This document shows positions 46,337-57,074 of a DNA stretch of 64,000 nucleotides, one piece after another. The DNA is from Ramazzottius varieornatus (lineage: Eukaryota; Tardigrada; Eutardigrada; Parachela; Ramazzottiidae): positions 3,179,324 to 3,243,323 of the forward strand of contig BDGG01000001.1 in NCBI GenBank assembly GCA_001949185.1, given 5' to 3'. The translations under genes and the position numbers were made by a program. The number at the start of each line of letters is the position of its first letter. The stretch's first letter is position 1. Under the pieces are notes generated by a model, which was given only the letters and a program-made list of their open reading frames with translations, made no database searches and was not told where the DNA came from.

Positions 46337-49191
46337 CTGCATCCCAAGCGGCTGTGACAGGATTTTCTACAAAATTAGACAAGCGGTAAGATTTCGCTCC
46401 CTGTAGTAATAGACTTACGCGAGCTTGCAGTTGAGTTCTACTGAACCCATCACAAATTTCGGTTTACCGCTAATTACGGACTGCACTGCAGTATGGCATC
46501 AAGGTAATGGTATTTCTACCCTGACGAAAGTTCTGACGCCAATTTCGCATAACTTATTTCCGGAGTGAATCATTAATGACCATAAGTGGATTTCGTTGTT
46601 GTCAATTAATCAAGTGCTTATATTTTCACGAATAAGCATCTTCCGAAAAAGTGGATGGAGCTCTTCGTTGGTCTGGTGAGCAACGGAAGAGACTTCGATT
46701 ACTTTGTTTATTGCATGGCCTTGAGTTGGCTAAAGTAAAAACATGTACTCAGTAATGAGCGTGAGGAGAGCAGGGAAGGACCCCTTTAGGGCAAGGACTC
46801 TAATGAACGAGGCTGTTGGCGGAATATTACGTTGGTTCTTCAGGCAAGGAAATGCGATTATCAAACGCTACGTCCATGAAATCCAATTTGAGGCCAATGA
46901 TTGACTGCAGGGGATCACACAGCGTGACAGCTGAATGCTTTTCCGAGTTCCACATTCATTATCTTCAGGAGTTTGTCATGCCCAACAGCGGAAATTAAGC
47001 TCTTTGTATTTGTCAAAGGGAGAACTTCACATGACAGGAACCAGAAAACTGGGAACGTAAAGAGCCACACCGGTAGCAATGACCAATTTCGTCCCTTGTA
47101 CAGTCGTTACGGTTTTGTTTTGGACAGTACGCAGTTACGTGATTCCACGAACCGCGTTGAAATTGCAAAGAACTTACCCTGAAAAGCAGAAAGTATAACA
47201 GGAAAAGCTGCGGTGGGACAGGGGAGCTCCACGTCCCGCTCCAAAATGCGCCGAGAAACATTGTTGAACGGCAGGAATCGGTTTACCGGGCCGTGAAGCT
47301 GTTTAGAACCAGTGGAATCAGACAATCTGGAGAGAATGAAAATTTTCCACGGACCTTCTCCAAAAGAATGTCGTCCATCTTGGTACTCAAAACAGATGCG
47401 GCGAGTCGGAGCCCATCCGATGTTGTACAGGAGCGGTTTTTGAGTTTTGCATCGAGAATTACGACAGGATGTAAAGCTTAGAGGATAGAGTCCATAAGGA
47501 AGAGATTATTGTAGTCTTTGAAAACATAAATCCAGAGAGTGTGGTAAATCTGAATACAAAGGCTGCCAGTGCTGGAACGATGGATGTATGGATCGTGCTG
47601 AATGAGTCCTTCCAAGAGGGAGAGTTCTTGCCTGCCGGCTTTCAGCGACTTATGCGCATCTCAATGGGGGCGGTAACGAGTTAATGGGCAACGATGGTAT
47701 ACGCTCAGATAATCATAAATCTCTGGAGACTATTCCCATTCGTGGCACAACAGTCTTCTTGCAGATACAAAAGGCGTCAACCATGGTGCTATCACTATGA
47801 ATTTTTCATTACACAGAGTAAATATTGTTGGATACATGAAGAGTGTGTCGACACGGAGTTAGAATAATAAACACGCACTATAGTGCACTAAATGAGGGAT
47901 TTCGGATTGGCTCTCGAGCATTGTGGCAGAGTGGGAAGACGCCGGAGAAAAACGCGTACGTATTCAAATGCCCGCATTTTGTACTGTAGCTCATCACAAT
48001 CGTTCGGAGGAGGAAGCACGTCTTCCCTAAGAGAGTCCTCCTGCATGTCAAAGTTTTACGCAAGGCACTCGAGAAACAATAAGGTGTCACAAAGAAAAAA
48101 GAACGCCTTCAGACAGAGCACGACTGGTACGCGAAAAAGTGTGAGGAACCCTGGAGAAAGAAACCTGAGGGACTTTCGGCTCGGATCCTGGGTCACGGGG
48201 TCTTATTGGAAGCTTGTGTGGAATTGGTGCTTACTTCATTACGCGATCTATTCATCTCAAAACCTCGTCAACCTTCATCCACAAGGCTCCCCGAGTCCCA
48301 GTGGTGCTCGGGTAGAGTCCCTGAACCGTAAGCCCGTGACCATCATCTGTCATGTGCCATAAAGACACGGTTAGGATGTCAATCCACTTACTGTACGAGC
48401 CCTCTTTGCATCAGCGTGCTCGAAACTCTGAGGTCCTGACCGATACGCTGCGCATGTACAGAGCAATAACTTTGACCACGAGCTTTAGCTGTGATGCTCC
48501 GGGTGAGTCTTCGGGTGAAATCCGCGACCCTAGGAAACCGTACAACAAGCTTAAGACATCCCACAGTAGAACAAAAAATGATGTGAGATATTCCGCGACC
48601 AACTCGAATTTCGCGGTCGGATTGTGACTCCAGGCTTTGCCGGCGAGAAAGTCTTTGACCTTAAGACGGTTCAATTTCCGCAGTGACGTGTATCATGGCA
48701 CCCCCTGATTTCAAGGCGCCCCGGGCGGATCACCCCCGATTTTCAGTTCTTGAATCGTGATTTCCTTTTCATAATTTCATGGATTTAAATTGCTTTTTGA
48801 TTTTTCTCTATCTTTTCGCCATCGTTCTTCCCCAGTCTCTGACCCTCTGCTTTCAGCTTCTCATCTTCATCGTCATTATCCCTTATGATTGTAGGACGCT
48901 GATGTTGTTCTGTCTGTTCGACTGCATGGTGGATTTGCTGAATGATTGGAAGTGCAACAAAAGACAGATGTGTATGAACGGTATGTCTGTAAGCGCGTGA
49001 GGAGATGGTCGATTGACGGTCGTTAACATGCTTAATGTACTTTGTAAAGCTTTTGATTCCGAAAGATGAAGTCTTTACGTTTCAGATGACAGTCAGATAG
49101 TGGAAGAATCCTTCTGGATTATGACTCATTTGTTGGTTTTATTTTTAGATCCAGCTGACCAAAGAAGGTGATCAAGAGGAACTATCTGGGA
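46337..49191. other. Region without a confirmed gene (possible 5' exons of the TNFR-like gene)
   Basis: About 2.9 kb. 47261-47179 (minus) has an ATG, a hydrophobic stretch and a good donor and could be the TNFR-like signal exon. A minus frame 48674-48411 (87 codons, with hydrophobic LTSFFVLLWDVLSLLYGF) and a plus frame 48779-49000 (hydrophobic, AT-rich) are unrecognised and may be chance. Confidence 0.4.
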
Positions 49192-50457
49192 ATGAGTGAC
49201 AACGAAGAGAATCTTCCAGACGAGCAGCAGCCTCATAATCTCAATAATCCCGTTCGTGAAAGAGTTGTGGTCTTACTGGGAAAGACGTTCGATGAAGGAA
49301 AGATTGAGGATATCGTCTTTGATATCGAAAGACTGGCTGATTCTAAGCCAGCTGTCCTCTTCAACTATGGACCTTCTTCTGATATTACGATGGAAAAGCT
49401 GGAGCGTCTCGCACCTCAAGGACTGTGTATCGTCGAGATTGTTGGTCAGAAACTGTTAGTTAACCTGGACCTCCTGGACAGACGAATGCCATGGGGACCA
49501 GATGCGATTTGTCGTCTTCTAAAGATGCCCCTCATCATTGATGTGTAAGCCTTGAAATTCAAATCAAACTCAATCAATCGAAGTTTATAGTGAAGTACAC
49601 TCGTACCAATCAGTTCAATCAACTCACAAGGAAAATAAATTTTGAAATTCGGGCTTGGACAGCGACGGGCAAAATGTGAGCCCCGTTTCGTGTAGCTGGT
49701 CGTCGTCTTGCCTTGGCCTAGAACATACGCTGATCTGGTGGTCCACGTTGTGGCCTTGACTGTAATCCCACTGACGTCACTGTGCTTGTTTCTTGCAGGT
49801 CGCCGAATTTGGTTTCTCCTCGCTTCCTGAATGCTCACGATCTTCCAGACGATGGAAGTGACACTCGCAGCAACTCGAATCTCTTCTTTATGACGGAAGA
49901 CATTGTGGACATGATGAGGGAAATCCGTATGCTGATAGCAGACGGAGAAAGAGTGATTGAGAAGCAGAAACGATGGACCCATACCTGGTGTCCACGGACC
50001 ATCTTCGACTGTCTCAGCGGAAACCCGATAGTTTTTTGGAGCGACACGCCAGGACGAAATATGAGTTTAGAAAAGGTACCGTAACAAACTGGGACTAATC
50101 TTACCGATATTCTAAACTTGTAAATTGAACCATATTGATATTTCAAGCGGCGCACACTTCCGTTGTCTTTGACTGAAAGTGTGCGCCACTTGGTACAACG
50201 ATCTGGTTCAAATCAATTCCCCCGTCTGATTTGCGGTGTATCTATAGGATGCTTTATGGAGAGTCCAATGGATAGATGGTGAGCGGAAGAGACCGGTGTA
50301 TTCCTTTTACGTGCCTCATGCCTGTATGACACCTGCCGTCAAGACGTACATCCAGCAATGGACAGACCGAATCTACGACAGGTCGCTTCCGCATCAAAAC
50401 TACTTTTTGCTCTTCGAGAGAATGCAGGAACAGAGCGAACCTTCTGTGATGATTTGA
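49192..50457 (+). CDS. Conserved-looking protein of unknown function
   Basis: Exons 49192-49544, 49799-50075, 50248-50457; 279 aa, in frame. I do not recognise the family. The N-terminus is acidic (MSDNEENLPDEQQ), then a predicted alpha/beta part (RERVVVLLGKTFDEGKIEDI, APQGLCIVEIVGQKLLVNLD), an acidic Ser/Asn-rich loop (LPDDGSDTRSNSN), a helix (DIVDMMREIRMLIADGERVI), then a Trp/Tyr-rich C-terminal part (DALWRVQWIDGERKRPVYSF, TYIQQWTDRIYD). No signal peptide or membrane segment, so probably intracellular. The start ATG at 49192 has GGGA before it; an in-frame GTG upstream is not used. Good GT-AG introns and a sustained frame over three exons argue that it is real. A hairpin element lies in intron 2. 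Confidence 0.75.
50125..50212. repeat. Hairpin element, copy I (intron of unknown gene)
   Basis: 88 bp from TTGAACCA at 50125 to TGGTTCAA at 50212. Inner arms TTTCAAGCGGCGCACAC and GTGTGCGCCACTTGG. Best example of the outer TTGAACC ends. Confidence 0.85.
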
Positions 50458-50940
50458 AACCTCTTTTCGCGTTCGGTTTCCTAACTGATTAAGTTTTTCT
50501 TCTCGAATCGGAATGTACTTTTTCGCGTTTCTACTGTCTTGATCCCTCTGATCCTTGGCTTTTTGTGTTGAATCTTTGGAATGGCCTCGACTCTTGAGCG
50601 TATATAAGTCCGACGATCGAATTTTCTTTGAGAAAATTGAGTTCTACTTCGCATTGACCTGCTTGATGCTCGTTTGGGTTGTGTACATTTTACCTACGAC
50701 CAGCCTGAAATTGTTTGATGCTGGGTGTAGTTCGCGGTAAGGATTAAGTTGACTTTCTGGCTGAATAGACACTCAAAGAACCTATTTTGCGGACTGGTAT
50801 GGGGAGAACTTTTGTTGGATGAGTTTTACTGCTTCTTATGAAAACTGCAAGTATAGACAGTGAAAAAGCAGCAGCGGCAAGAAGTCACATGCGATGAAAA
50901 GATCACGAATGGAAAAATTAGAACGTTAGGCTTCCAAGAT
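50458..50940. other. Convergent 3' flanks, no gene
   Basis: About 480 bp between two convergent stop codons. A short plus frame (50555-50740) has no recognisable feature. Confidence 0.5.
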
Positions 50941-52080
50941 TTATTGTTCATCTTGGTCATCTCCGGCTCGGCCGGATGGAGAAGCTTGTTGGCCTCCATA
51001 CCCTGGCATGCTTGCTGGTCTGAAAGCGTTATCATCCTGGGAACCATTACTAGGACTGCTGTCTCCGTTGCCCAAAAGTATATCGGAAATGAGCTTTTGT
51101 CGATCGCTGAAAGAGTCTGACTGATAGTTGGCGTTGATCTTGAGAGTGGGCGTCTTCAAGAAACTTCCGCGTGTCAGGTTGTTGTTGTCTTGCTTGCGCA
51201 GGCGGGCTTCCCGGTTTCCATCAGCTGTCTGTCGGACACTTCCGCTTGCGATACGGTTAGCACGGTCAGTCAACATGGCTCCGGAGGAAAACTGCTCGGT
51301 GTCCAAGGTTCCCACAAACTGAGTCAGTCGATCGCGACCACGAGTATAGTTCTTCTCGCTTTCCTGGCTGGTGATGACGTGGGTCTTGATCTTGTTACCG
51401 GTGTTCTCGGTCAGGACAGCCGTACGCATGTTGAAGCCAGGACCTTCGAAGGTCTGGACTTGGCCGTTGCGGATAAAGTCCGTGGCGTTCTTGTTCTTGA
51501 TGCGGATGCTCTGGTCCTCATAGGCATTCTTATCCTTCTTCTTGTAACCCTCGTTGACGGAGTCGACAGTTATGCGAAGACTCGGTCGCTTAAGCCTCTG
51601 CAGGTAGTCGGACATGGCATCGGGTCGCTGCAGGTCGCCGTGGTTTTGGGACCCGTTGTCCTGGGCCGATTGAGCAGAGGGCGCTGGAGCAGCTGGCGGA
51701 GGTGACTGTGTCTGAGACGGGACCTGTGGGGCTTGAGCGGGCTGCACTTGGTCGTCATTGTCTTGCTGTTGGGGTGCGGAGTTATCACCGCCTTGCATAC
51801 TGTAGGACCTCACGCTAGACGCGGAATTCGCCGATGGTAGCTGGCCAGCATCAGATGCCGAACTCATTTGTGACCTCATCGAGCTGATGTCTCCTGGTAC
51901 TGGAAGGTTCGGGTACATCGGTAGGGAGGAGACTACACAACAGCCTGCAAAAAGTTGGTCTCACTAGTACCTCTATATGGCTTCAGAAAGGCCAGGTGTA
52001 CTGGTAGATGTTTTCAGTTTTTAATTTTTGAGTAAAACGAGAAGCTTACCGACAAACATCAACAGGGCGCTGCGGATCAT
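50941..52080 (-). CDS. Secreted Gln/Ser/Asn-rich protein, function unknown
   Basis: Exons 52080-52050 and 51944-50941, minus strand; 344 aa, in frame. The first exon encodes only the start of a signal peptide (MIRSALLMFVG), completed in exon 2 (CCVVSSLPMYP). Residues 20-130 are Ser/Gln/Pro rich and disordered (APQQQDNDDQVQPAQ). The middle (about 130-270) is hydrophilic and mixed charge: RPSLRITVDSVNEGYKKKD, NATDFIRNGQVQTFEGPGFN, SGAMLTDRANRIASGSVRQT. The C-terminus is again low complexity. There are almost no cysteines after the signal peptide. I do not recognise the family. Composition resembles secreted disordered matrix or stress-protective proteins; this is inference. It does not look like the short lipocalin-fold SAHS proteins of tardigrades. 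Confidence 0.75.
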
Positions 52081-53045
52081 GGTTGCGGATTTGAGAGGAA
52101 ACCCAGTCAGAACAGGAGCCACAGACGGATGATAAACTAATCGCGGTAGCTCCGAAGGTTGAGTGTTCTTGAAGGTTACAATAAGTTGGAAAGTTTCTGG
52201 TGGACCCACAATTTTATACATGTGGTTGCGGCCCGATAAACTTTGTTTGTCGGCAAAGGACAACGTGTTGGAAAGTGATATTGGAGGTAATCCAATTTCT
52301 CCACGCTTGTACGGTTTATGGTCACACAAGGTGTAATTAACGCAACTATGTAGCAAAAACTGAGCAGGTTTCTTTTCTCCTTCCTTCCGGAACGATATGG
52401 CAAGCTGCTTATGCGAAACCCGTGGGACCACGCGGACAGTAGCATGCTTTTGTGACTCCAGTGTTATTTACCGCTAATAAAAAGCGATTATAAATCTTCT
52501 ACTTTTTGGCTCCATTAAAGTCCCGTTTCACATTTTTTGTCTTCTTCTTTGAAATTAGATGCTAGAGGCTTTTCATGAATTGGTGGCATTCCTCAACAGT
52601 GTGATTTCATGACCTTGATCTGCCGCTTCTATAGACTATGTATCTTCGCGTGTTGCGTAAGAAATGATTACAGTTGTGAACTACTGAGATTTCATTCTCT
52701 CTTATGCGGAAAGAGTGACAGTTTATGGGTAAGTCCGGTCCTCCCTCGCCAACCGACACAGCAAAAAAGGTTGTTAGTTGCGCAACCGCAATCTGCAAAG
52801 CTGCATGCGCAGTCACCTCTAATGCCGGAAAAGAAACATTGTTCTACAGTATGCGCAGTCATTGTTTTTTGCTCAGACCTGACATCAGAATTGTATCACG
52901 ATTCCCGAAAGGTGCAGTACATGTTATAATAACATCAGAGGCCTCGACGTTCAAGATTTTGCAACATAAGGCATATCGAAGAGTGCAGATCTTCCTAGTT
53001 AAATATTTTGGTAAACTTAAAGGACGTATACGGCAGTACCTAAAA
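52081..53045. other. Intergenic between two divergent secreted-protein genes
   Basis: 965 bp between divergent start codons (52080 minus, 53046 plus). Open frames here (for example 52431 to 52081 minus, 52725-53045 plus) have no recognisable domain; the plus frame runs into the downstream start but lacks protein-like features. Confidence 0.4.
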
Positions 53046-54169
53046 ATGGCGGTAGCTTGGTCCACGCTTCTCTACTTGATCGTCTTGTTGGCGGTAATTA
53101 ACAACTCCGAGCTGGTTGGTAGCGCCTCCATTACCGGCCATTTGGAAGAGCTTGTCCGGGATATTCGCGCTACGGTGAGTACAGGACTATCGGACTCTAA
53201 CTTCGATAACTTTCATTTTTCAACCAGGAAGTTATTTTTCTAGATTGACAGAGTAAGCCTATCCACCACCGGACAGCGGTCATCTTCAGGAGATGGGCGT
53301 CGGATAGACAGTCTTCCTCAGAATTCCCAGCAGACTTTGAAGATCCCGGTAGAATCGAGTCCGGCCGCGGTGCTATGGTGGGATGGTTCATCGGTATGTG
53401 TCAATCGTACCAAAATCCTGGACAAGAGCAACGAGACTACGACGGAGCCTTCACCATTGGATTCGAGCAACAGTTCCGGCCATGCTATATTGACCATGTG
53501 TCGTATTGTGGGCAACAAAAGACACTGTAGAACCCGGTAAGCGTGCGAGATTTGGCGTCGGCAAGTGAATCGAATATTATCAGTATCCCAAGTGGCGCAC
53601 GTTCTCAGCGCTGTTGGTCGAACCTGTGCGCCACTTCGGATAATCAGAAGGTGCAAGTCATTTGACAGACCTCACATATCCTCCAAGTACCGTAGTGGCT
53701 TCGTGCCATAATTGAATTACGTATTCATCAAATATACTTCCCGGTCCTAATAAGGGAGTCCGTCAACGGATCGAATTTCGAAGAGTTCTCGACAACTTAC
53801 GAATGTTGCAAGGGTTTCGTACTGCATAACAATCAGGAATGTGTTCGGGACAACGATAGTGACTCAGATGTACCTCTGGATGATGAGAACGACGACGACG
53901 ATACAGGCACGGACAACTTGCTGGGGAGGTTTCTGGAGGAATCGATCCGCACCCAGTCGCTAGTGCTGAGAGCACTGGATGCCGGTGCTCCAACTAACGA
54001 AGACGGTGGCGATGAGCAGCTGATGCCGGTTCTGGTATTCAAAAAGAAGACATTACCTACTGTACAGTCCGCATCGATCTCTCACACTTCCTCTCGGAAT
54101 GCCACGGATGGCAGCAGTTCCTCCAAACTGTCCTCTCGCTCGGACCTCCATTTTTCCGTAACGATATAG
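53046..54169 (+). CDS. Secreted acidic Cys-motif protein, possibly EMI-like
   Basis: Exons 53046-53174, 53244-53536, 53755-54169; 278 aa, in frame. The start is chosen at MAVAWSTLLYLIVLLAVI, a clear signal peptide; the open frame continues upstream but is unlike a protein. Exon 2 is Ser/Thr rich with N-glycosylation sites and Cys at SSVCVN, TMCRIV and RHCRTR. Exon 3 begins STTYECCKGFV and NNQECV, then an acidic run (LDDENDDDDTG) and a Ser-rich tail. The spacing C...C...C...YECCKGF...C recalls EMI domains (YxCCxGY core), but only part fits, so the assignment is tentative. No membrane segment is seen after the signal peptide. A hairpin element lies in intron 2. Confidence 0.65.
53574..53650. 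repeat. Hairpin element, copy J (intron of EMI-like gene)
   Basis: Inner arms TATCCCAAGTGGCGCACGTT and CTGTGCGCCACTTCGGATA; the interior GCTGTTGGTCGAAC is family-like. Confidence 0.85.
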
Positions 54170-55344
54170 AAAATTCTGTTTGAGAATCATCACTAAGTCA
54201 ATACTTTTCTTCAAACTGTTTGGAATGTTTCTGGAGAAAAAGTAGCTTTCTTTACGTTAAACTCCCTTTGATTTCCCAGGCGGAACTCTCGCACATGCAC
54301 TTCCAAACACGTAACTCCGGCACTCCTACTCAAACTAAATAAGAATCTCAAAGCGAATGAGGGCGCCACTGTACTAAGTGTGCTGTATTTGCTATAATTC
54401 ACAGTCTCGAACAGACACCCGTTTTCCTGCAGAGGTAGAAAAATTTATTTCTAGTCATACGATCGAAGTTGCCTACTCTCTCCTGACTATCAATTACACA
54501 AGGTTGCGCTCATCGAACGATTAGTTATTATGCAATTTTGGGATCATTGTACTAGTCACGTGCGTTACCCGCCGTTTGTCCGTCACGGCTACTTTAACTT
54601 CAAAAGCTCATAATTGGTTGATCCTCCCTATGAATGAAGGGACTAAATATTCCCTGTTGACTAACCTTCCTCTTTTCATAATGGTTATCATCGATGCTCC
54701 CTGTTGTCTGATGGCTCTAATTTTAATCTGGTCATTGTCCACTGCAACGAGATTGAAGAAGTCCCGGCACAATCTGGTGGTAGAAGCGTGCGATGATGAC
54801 CGGCGTAATGAACCGCAATGCGACCGGAGATTGTTTTGCCATTTCCAGGGGTCCTTTCCCGCCTTCGTTTCCTCTCTGCGATAACAGTTTAACAGAGATA
54901 ACAGAGACAGACGTAATGGAATTTTAACATCAGAGTAGGCCCGTCCGTAAGGGACGTACGGCTATAGCTAGCTGGCGCTGCCCGCCCACGTACGAAATGG
55001 CGCGAGTTACGTGTGTCGCCATTTCATCCACAAACACGCTGGGTAGGAAGCCAATCCGGCTTGTCCTTTCGTGCTGCGAAATCAGGAAGACACACAAGCG
55101 ACGGTGGACTCGATTAACTGAGCCCATACAAAGCAGTGCACTGGATCCCACTGATTAGCAGCTCATGTTCCCTGTCACCGCCAAAGTGATTTCGTAGTAG
55201 CCGCCTTCCATCAGTGTTAGAGACCGCACTCCCTGGTCTCGCCAACGCTTTCTTCAGTAAACGCTATAAAGGCCGCATTTCTTACTGTGTTTTACAAAGC
55301 TTCGGAATCCTTTCTGTGAACTTGGCTGTTGCGCTGGGACAAAG
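54170..55344. other. Intergenic; promoter side of Glass
   Basis: About 1.2 kb, no convincing gene. A plus frame 54576-54884 (102 codons with a hydrophobic stretch) and a minus frame 55151-54930 are unrecognised. Local inverted repeat GAAATGGCG ... CGCCATTTC at 54996-55028. The 5' UTR and promoter of Glass should lie here. Confidence 0.4.
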
Positions 55345-56766
55345 ATGGATTCTGGTGTACCTTCAAGTTTTTCCTCGCATGGTACCTCTTCATCCATGCA
55401 TCGTCATTATTCGGCACATACTGGAGTTCCAGTCGGCGGTAGTGCTTCGGCACTGGTAGATGAACATTTTCCGGGTTCCTCGCAAATATCATATCATGTG
55501 GGCAGCAGTCATTATCCGCCCATCGCCATCCAGAATCACTGGAAACCTCAAACATTGGTAAGCTGGGAAACACCGTTGGGTGGGGCTTCACAGATGCACT
55601 CGAATAGTGCCGTTGCTTATCCCACGGATACTTTCGGCACCGAAGACCCACATCGCCAGTATGAAGCCACTCCAGTTGTCTACAATAGTTACTTGGATCA
55701 GAGGTATATTTCAACTGTCAATAGTAACAATATTGCGGAATAGTTATCGCTTTACAACTGATGAACTTCATCACACATAAAGAAATTTTGGCGATTCTCA
55801 TCGTTTACCTTACATTCCGAAAAGTTTACTTACTATATATGCAAGTTTTGTGAGATTCGTGCAAACGAGTATTCAGTCCACCGAAGTACCTGCAAGGTCT
55901 ATTCTTCCAGGGATGGATATTATGGGTCTCAAACCTCCGAAGAGAAGCAGTATGTTTCTCGAGCGGCGGCCGAAATGTTGCTGTCCCTCAAACAGATCAC
56001 CTTCCCGGAAGAAGCCTCCCGTCATCAGCCTCATGGCTATGTCCAAGGAGCACAGTATGAACATCGCCAGGAGCCGTACGAATACATTCCCCATTACCCA
56101 CAGGTTCAGCCGGTCAGCGTTAACTTTCAAATGACCATGTCTTGTATCAGCGGTGTCGCCAGTGTTCCTTCGCACTATAATCGACCTCCCACTGTGAACC
56201 CCGCCACATCCAAGCCGCTCGAACCACCTAAGCGAAAGCCGCATTCGAATGGCCACAACCATGCCCGTCCCCACTCTGCACTCCAGTACCACCGGGTTTC
56301 CTCACACTACGACGCAGGACCCGGAAGTGGCGAGAAGGTGAATATTTGCACGGTCTGCCAGAAGTCCTATGCTCGGCCCTCAACGCTCAAGACCCACATG
56401 CGGACTCACTCTGGAGAAAAGCCCTACATGTGCCATCTGTGTCCCAAGACTTTCACGCAGGCAGCTAACTTGACGGCGCATGGGCGAACGCATTCGGGGG
56501 AAAAGCCTTTTCGATGTCCCGTGTGCGAGCGCCGCTTCTCCCAATCCAGTTCCGTCACCACCCACATGCGCACTCATTCGGGAGAGCGGCCGTATCGGTG
56601 CCGTGTCTGCAAGAAAGCCTTCAGTGACAGCTCTACATTGACAAAACACATCCGTATCCATTCTGGAGAAAAGCCCTATCAATGCCATCTTTGCATGCTG
56701 CGATTCAGCCAGTCCGGAAACCTCAACCGTCATATGAAAGTCCATTTAGCAGAACGGCATAACTAA
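55345..56766 (+). CDS. gl: Glass, C2H2 zinc-finger transcription factor
   Basis: Exons 55345-55703 and 55911-56766; 404 aa, in frame (R at the junction, then [17 protein letters not shown]). The N-terminal 270 residues are Ser/His/Tyr/Pro rich and variable. Five tandem C2H2 fingers fill the C-terminus (about residues 262-400), starting [18 protein letters not shown], then [75 protein letters not shown] and [16 protein letters not shown]. The finger sequence and order are those of fly Glass, needed for photoreceptor specification; the protein ends just after finger five as in the family. The fly protein has a longer N-terminus. Nuclear DNA-binding protein. AATAAA at 56870-56875. Convergent with the SLC12 gene. 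Confidence 0.93.
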
Positions 56767-57074
56767 AATTAGCCCTACGCGAAACCAAATATTTTCCTCT
56801 TCTATTCAGAAGCTGTTCACTCTAGTCATCAAAAATCCAGCTTTCGTCAACACCATTTTCACAGTTTTGAATAAAAAATTAAATAACCTTTCCACCCTTC
56901 TCAAGAAAAACCAACAATCAACAACCAAACCTGGCACACAGGAACAAAGAACCACACGAAGTCAAAGGCACACGTAAAAGGCTAATAGTCAGAGAAAAGG
57001 AACAAATTCTAGGAGAATTTTTATTACCGGATGGAGTTTGAACTGGAGGAATCTCTACCAAAACCATTCTAACT
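56767..57074. other. Convergent 3' flanks
   Basis: 308 bp. Holds AATAAA for Glass at 56870-56875 and, on the minus strand, AATAAA at 57025-57020 for the SLC12 gene. Confidence 0.6.

Noticed and set aside
48411-48674. 87-codon minus frame with a hydrophobic segment
   Set aside because: Isolated, no splice partners, no family resemblance.
51190-51705. 171-codon plus-strand frame
   Set aside because: Antisense shadow of the Gln/Ser-rich secreted protein, whose minus-strand frame has a signal peptide and runs 334 codons.
54930-55151. Fragment that looked at first like ribosomal RNA or vector sequence
   Set aside because: Could not be matched from memory to any conserved rRNA segment; no structural support in the flanks.
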